Of a stretch of 15,745 nt of DNA, positions 13,253 to 15,745 are shown piece after piece. The position numbers and the translations under genes are program-made. The notes beneath the pieces were generated by a model. The model worked only from the letters and a program-made list of their open reading frames with translations, ran no database searches and was not told the DNA's origin. The stretch is taken from the NCBI GenBank assembly GCA_964629335.1, contig CAZVRH010000033.1:1-15745 (forward strand), read 5' to 3'. This stretch comes from CACPJA01 sp964629335. Lineage in GTDB: Bacteria; Pseudomonadota; Gammaproteobacteria; Steroidobacterales; UBA11654. The stretch's first letter is position 1; every line of letters starts with the position of its first letter.

Positions 13253-14289
13253 TGCAACTCTTTTATCCAATGATAGATTACATCTACACCCTCTTTATGC
13301 ATCACCGATCTTCCTGATTCAGGCATCATAATATCAGGAGCATCCGATATCATTCTATAAAGTAAGATCGATTCATTTGGATGCCCTGGAACAATTGAGT
13401 AATCTAGTCCACCACTTCCTCGACCAGTTGCCACTGGTCCTTTAAAAATACCTAACTGTTTATCTCTGTTTTCTAAAAAATTCAAATACAAGCCTGAATT
13501 GCTAGCCGAGCCTTCCGGTGAGTGGCAATGACCACAATTAATATCTAAATAGGCTCTAGCTCTCTGATTTATTGGTTTGGTATTATCCATAAAATCTACA
13601 ACGGTATTTATATTTTCGGGGTAAGATTTTATAAATTTAACGGCCATCCATTTCTCTAGTTGATTCATAGCTCCTTCATAATAGTTATAATCTCGGTCTA
13701 AATTTCTTGGTTTAGGTCCTATTGGTACAATAATATCGTTTTCTAAGTGGCATTCCTTGCATTGATTTTTATTCGGTACACGATATCGAATATCTAGCTG
13801 TTCGCCTTCCTTTGAAAGGTATTTAGCTGCAACGGTTTTGCCAGCTAAGACAAGGGTTGCCTCTTCCCCCTCTGAATCCCAAACATACGTTAAAGCATCC
13901 CATCCTGAATCCTTTCTAATTAATAGTCTTGTTTCTATTAAATGTCTACTCGATATCTGATTGCTACTGGATTCATAAGAGAAGGTCTTGATTAACACTG
14001 AACCTATTGGGAAGTTAAAAACTGAATTCTCCTCATAATCAGCAATTCTTCCTTCAGGTATGTATAAAAACCGATGTTTATCAGCATAATCAGAAAATAG
14101 AGACGTTATTAATTCGTAGGGAAGAACTCCGGGCACTGTTATCTGATCTTTGGTGTTTTCAAAAAAACCATAATCGGACAAAAACTTTGGAGGTGAATCG
14201 GCTAATATCGCCACATCATTAACTTGTGAAAGCAGATTAGAAGGGATGTAAATGATAATTAATATCAATCTAAGTAAGCATGTTCTCAT
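13249..14289 (-). CDS. diheme c-type cytochrome, SO2930/HNE_0200 family
   Basis: This 346-aa exported protein has a signal peptide (about residues 1-21). Two CXXCH heme-attachment sites are visible, CKECH at 177-181 and CGHCH at 252-256. MMPESGR at 321-327 could supply a distal Met ligand. The N-terminal half (KFLSDYGFFE, PGVLPYELITSLFSDYADKHRF) is a conserved domain seen in the SO2930/HNE_0200 family (TIGR03806, from memory). RNLDRDYNYY and DINCGHCHSPEGSASNSGL are family-typical. Members occur next to the parallel beta-helix family encoded here just upstream (4-bp gap). It probably transfers electrons in the periplasm, but the partner is unknown. Its stop overlaps the start of the 46-aa gene. 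Confidence 0.88.
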   Translation of the reverse strand: MRTCLLRLILIIIYIPSNLLSQVNDVAILADSPPKFLSDYGFFENTKDQITVPGVLPYELITSLFSDYADKHRFLYIPEGRIADYEENSVFNFPIGSVLIKTFSYESSSNQISSRHLIETRLLIRKDSGWDALTYVWDSEGEEATLVLAGKTVAAKYLSKEGEQLDIRYRVPNKNQCKECHLENDIIVPIGPKPRNLDRDYNYYEGAMNQLEKWMAVKFIKSYPENINTVVDFMDNTKPINQRARAYLDINCGHCHSPEGSASNSGLYLNFLENRDKQLGIFKGPVATGRGSGGLDYSIVPGHPNESILLYRMISDAPDIMMPESGRSVMHKEGVDVIYHWIKELQ

Positions 14290-14293
14290 TGTA

Positions 14294-15592
14294 TTACTGC
14301 GAAATATTGATAACCACAGGATTGAGAGCTTCTATCTCTCGATTGTATTGTTTCTGATCCCTGTTAATAGGATTGGGTAATGAGAGCATATAACGTAAGG
14401 GCCTAATTGCTAGAAAAGTTGCTTCTCCATTATTATCCAACCTGATTTTCTCTTCTTCAGGCTGACCTAAAATCATTTGTGAGATGGGCAGCACACCATC
14501 CCAAAAAATATCTGGCATATCTTCACCTGAGAGTTCATAGAGAAGCCCTGCAAGTTCTTTATCGGTGTCTGGATTAAAACCGCTGTCCCCAAAACGATTG
14601 TCATGAATCTGGATAGATTTGGGGTGAGGATAATAATTATCGTATCCTTGTTCTTCCTGTTCAGAGCTGTAACCAGTGCTGTAACCTCTATCTAGACTCG
14701 TCATCTCTATGTCAACAGGAGATCCTGAAGACTCGCTATAGCTCACAATGGCTATATTTACGGTTCCATGATTTGAGATATCATTATTAAAAACCTCCAC
14801 ATCAGAATTGGCCATAATGATAATTCCAGTTCCCCTCGGAACTTCTCCAACAATATTTCCCTCAGGTGCAAAATTATCGGTATTATTGTCTGTGACCTGA
14901 TTGTCAAATACTCTCACATGATGCCCGCCTTGTTGAGGTAAATCAGGGAGATCAAACACTAAGATTCCACCGGTATTGTGCCGAGCAATATTGTTGTTAA
15001 CATCAGCAAAATAAGAGTTCTCAATCTCGATACCTGCGACGTTGTATTCCGCTATACTGTTCTTCACAATAATATTTTCTGATTGTCCTACATAAATACC
15101 CGCGTCGGAAGCCCCGATAGCAATACATCCATCGATTAAAACATGCTTTGATTCCACTGGGTATAACCCATAAGCTCCGTTGGTTGGTTTAGGCCCATTC
15201 GTCCACTCGGTTCTTAGATTTAGAAAAGAAATACCGTTGGAGCCTTTTGCTTTAATAGCATCGCCTTTAGTATCGATGATTGCAAAATCTTTTAGAGTAA
15301 CCCCGTCAGAGGTCACCATGAAACCCTGAGCTCCAGTCATCTGTTTAGAAAAATCAAGGACAGTATTCTGATGTCCTTCACCAGAAATAATCACATCATC
15401 AATATCCAAAGAAAGTCCATCCTCAATGTAATAGATTCCTGATGTGAGCTGAATGACGTCACCCGGTTTAGCAAGAATCATTGCCTCTTGAATTTGTTCT
15501 TGTGAGTTCTCTGTGGGAGGAATTATGATGGTTTCTGACAGGACACCAAAATTGAATAGCAGGGAAAATAAAATAACAGATATATTTTTCAC
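14294..15592 (-). CDS. secreted parallel beta-helix repeat protein (TIGR03805-like)
   Basis: This 432-aa protein has a signal peptide (residues 1-19, ending GVLS before ET). A right-handed parallel beta-helix is suggested by repeated short NxI/xVxNN turns from about 60 to 290, for example VIISGEG, VTLKDFAI, NIIVKNSIAEYN, VEVFNNDISN and IQIHDNRF. The most conserved part is NGAYGLYPVES at 138-148, GASDAGIYVGQS at 160-171, AGIEIENS at 186-193 and GGILVFDLPDLPQ at 208-220, matching the uncharacterised family paired with the HNE_0200 cytochromes. Such folds often bind or cleave polysaccharides, but no lyase active site is recognised. The start is GTG at 15592-15590 and overlaps an ATG-TGA start-stop. 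It lies just after the terminator of the TonB-receptor gene. Confidence 0.88.
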   Translation of the reverse strand: MKNISVILFSLLFNFGVLSETIIIPPTENSQEQIQEAMILAKPGDVIQLTSGIYYIEDGLSLDIDDVIISGEGHQNTVLDFSKQMTGAQGFMVTSDGVTLKDFAIIDTKGDAIKAKGSNGISFLNLRTEWTNGPKPTNGAYGLYPVESKHVLIDGCIAIGASDAGIYVGQSENIIVKNSIAEYNVAGIEIENSYFADVNNNIARHNTGGILVFDLPDLPQQGGHHVRVFDNQVTDNNTDNFAPEGNIVGEVPRGTGIIIMANSDVEVFNNDISNHGTVNIAIVSYSESSGSPVDIEMTSLDRGYSTGYSSEQEEQGYDNYYPHPKSIQIHDNRFGDSGFNPDTDKELAGLLYELSGEDMPDIFWDGVLPISQMILGQPEEEKIRLDNNGEATFLAIRPLRYMLSLPNPINRDQKQYNREIEALNPVVINISQ

Positions 15593-15630
15593 ATGAATAT
15601 AGTAACAGAGTAAAAATAATAGTTAATAAC

Positions 15631-15658
15631 AAAAAACCAGGCAAAAGCCTGGTTTTTT
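15631..15658 (-). terminator. strong rho-independent terminator after the TonB-receptor gene
   Basis: AAAAAACCAGGC, an AAAA loop and GCCTGGTTTTTT form a perfect 12-bp inverted repeat. On the minus strand it begins 19 nt after the receptor stop and ends in a T-run. It is symmetric, so it could also work on the plus strand. It separates the receptor from the beta-helix gene, leaving 38 bp for any promoter of the latter. Confidence 0.9.
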
Positions 15659-15677
15659 GTGATCGATGTTAGCTAGA

Positions 15678-15745
15678 TTACCAGGAGGTCGTGAATCTAA
15701 TACCAATCTCTCTGGGTCGATTTACATAACTCAATCGATGATGAT
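15678..15745 (-). CDS. TonB-dependent outer-membrane receptor, C-terminal fragment
   Basis: Only the last 21 full codons are visible; the gene runs off the right edge. The minus-strand frame ends in YVNRPREIGIRFTTSW and a TAA stop at 15680-15678. The pattern N-x-P-R-x-(I/V)-G-(I/L)-R followed by alternating residues and a terminal aromatic is the classic last strand of TonB-dependent receptors, with the C-terminal aromatic recognised by the Bam complex. The gene is followed by a strong terminator and then the beta-helix/cytochrome operon in the same direction. The cargo cannot be told. Family confidence is good despite the short fragment. Confidence 0.75.
   Translation of the reverse strand, partial: HHRLSYVNRPREIGIRFTTSW

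Noticed and set aside
13114..13317. Plus-strand 67-aa frame opposite the small basic gene and the cytochrome end
   Set aside because: It overlaps coding sequence on the minus strand, has no ribosome binding site and looks hydrophobic only because its complement is Lys-rich.
14661..14679. GTTC repeats resembling the LexA box (here and near 15490)
   Set aside because: The spacers are 5 and 6 bp instead of 7, and both lie inside the coding region of the beta-helix gene.

Overview
The window reads as chromosomal DNA from an AT-rich, compactly organised gammaproteobacterium, probably marine and heterotrophic. The pointers are the N-terminus of a YebC homologue, a FabA-FabB pair for anaerobic-type unsaturated fatty acid synthesis, a LexA of gammaproteobacterial length (202 aa), and the C-terminus of a TonB-dependent receptor beside exported c-type cytochrome and beta-helix proteins. 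A SAR86-like or similar lineage is possible, but that is a guess. Gene gaps are small and many start or stop codons overlap. I see no IS element, integrase, CRISPR array or plasmid or phage hallmark.

Layout. (1) 1-1656: the first 18 codons of yebC (minus), diverging from an exported alpha/beta hydrolase (plus) that runs tail-to-tail into an isochorismatase-family hydrolase (minus). (2) 1657-2216: a 560-bp AT-rich gap with no supportable gene. (3) 2217-4437: murF (minus, TTG start) lies 16 nt downstream of a tRNA-Arg(CCT) gene; an AlkA-type DNA glycosylase diverges from the tRNA. (4) 4447-7022: a minus-strand operon of a small membrane protein, a membrane-anchored histidine-phosphatase-like protein, fabA and fabB. 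(5) 7142-9454: a plus-strand SOS operon of lexA, a Y-family DNA polymerase and a very short SRAP (YedK/HMCES-like) protein. Its promoter carries a GTTC-N7-GTTC direct repeat exactly between the -35 and -10 boxes. (6) 9451-15745: a long minus-strand series. In transcription order it holds the end of a TonB-dependent receptor, a strong terminator, a secreted beta-helix protein, a diheme cytochrome c, a 46-aa basic protein (13112-13252), an exported metallo-beta-lactamase-fold hydrolase, a class V aminotransferase, a short-chain dehydrogenase and an exported thermonuclease.

How the genes work together. Region 5 forms a coherent module: LexA senses damage, the Y-family polymerase bypasses lesions, and the SRAP protein would cap abasic sites in single-stranded DNA. 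In region 6 the beta-helix protein and the diheme cytochrome match a recognised but uncharacterised pair of families (TIGR03805/TIGR03806, from memory). Here the pair is tightly coupled, through a tiny basic protein, to an exported hydrolase and a PLP enzyme, next to an outer-membrane receptor. This suggests an envelope pathway of unknown substrate. These two modules are the best candidates for poorly described biology in the window.
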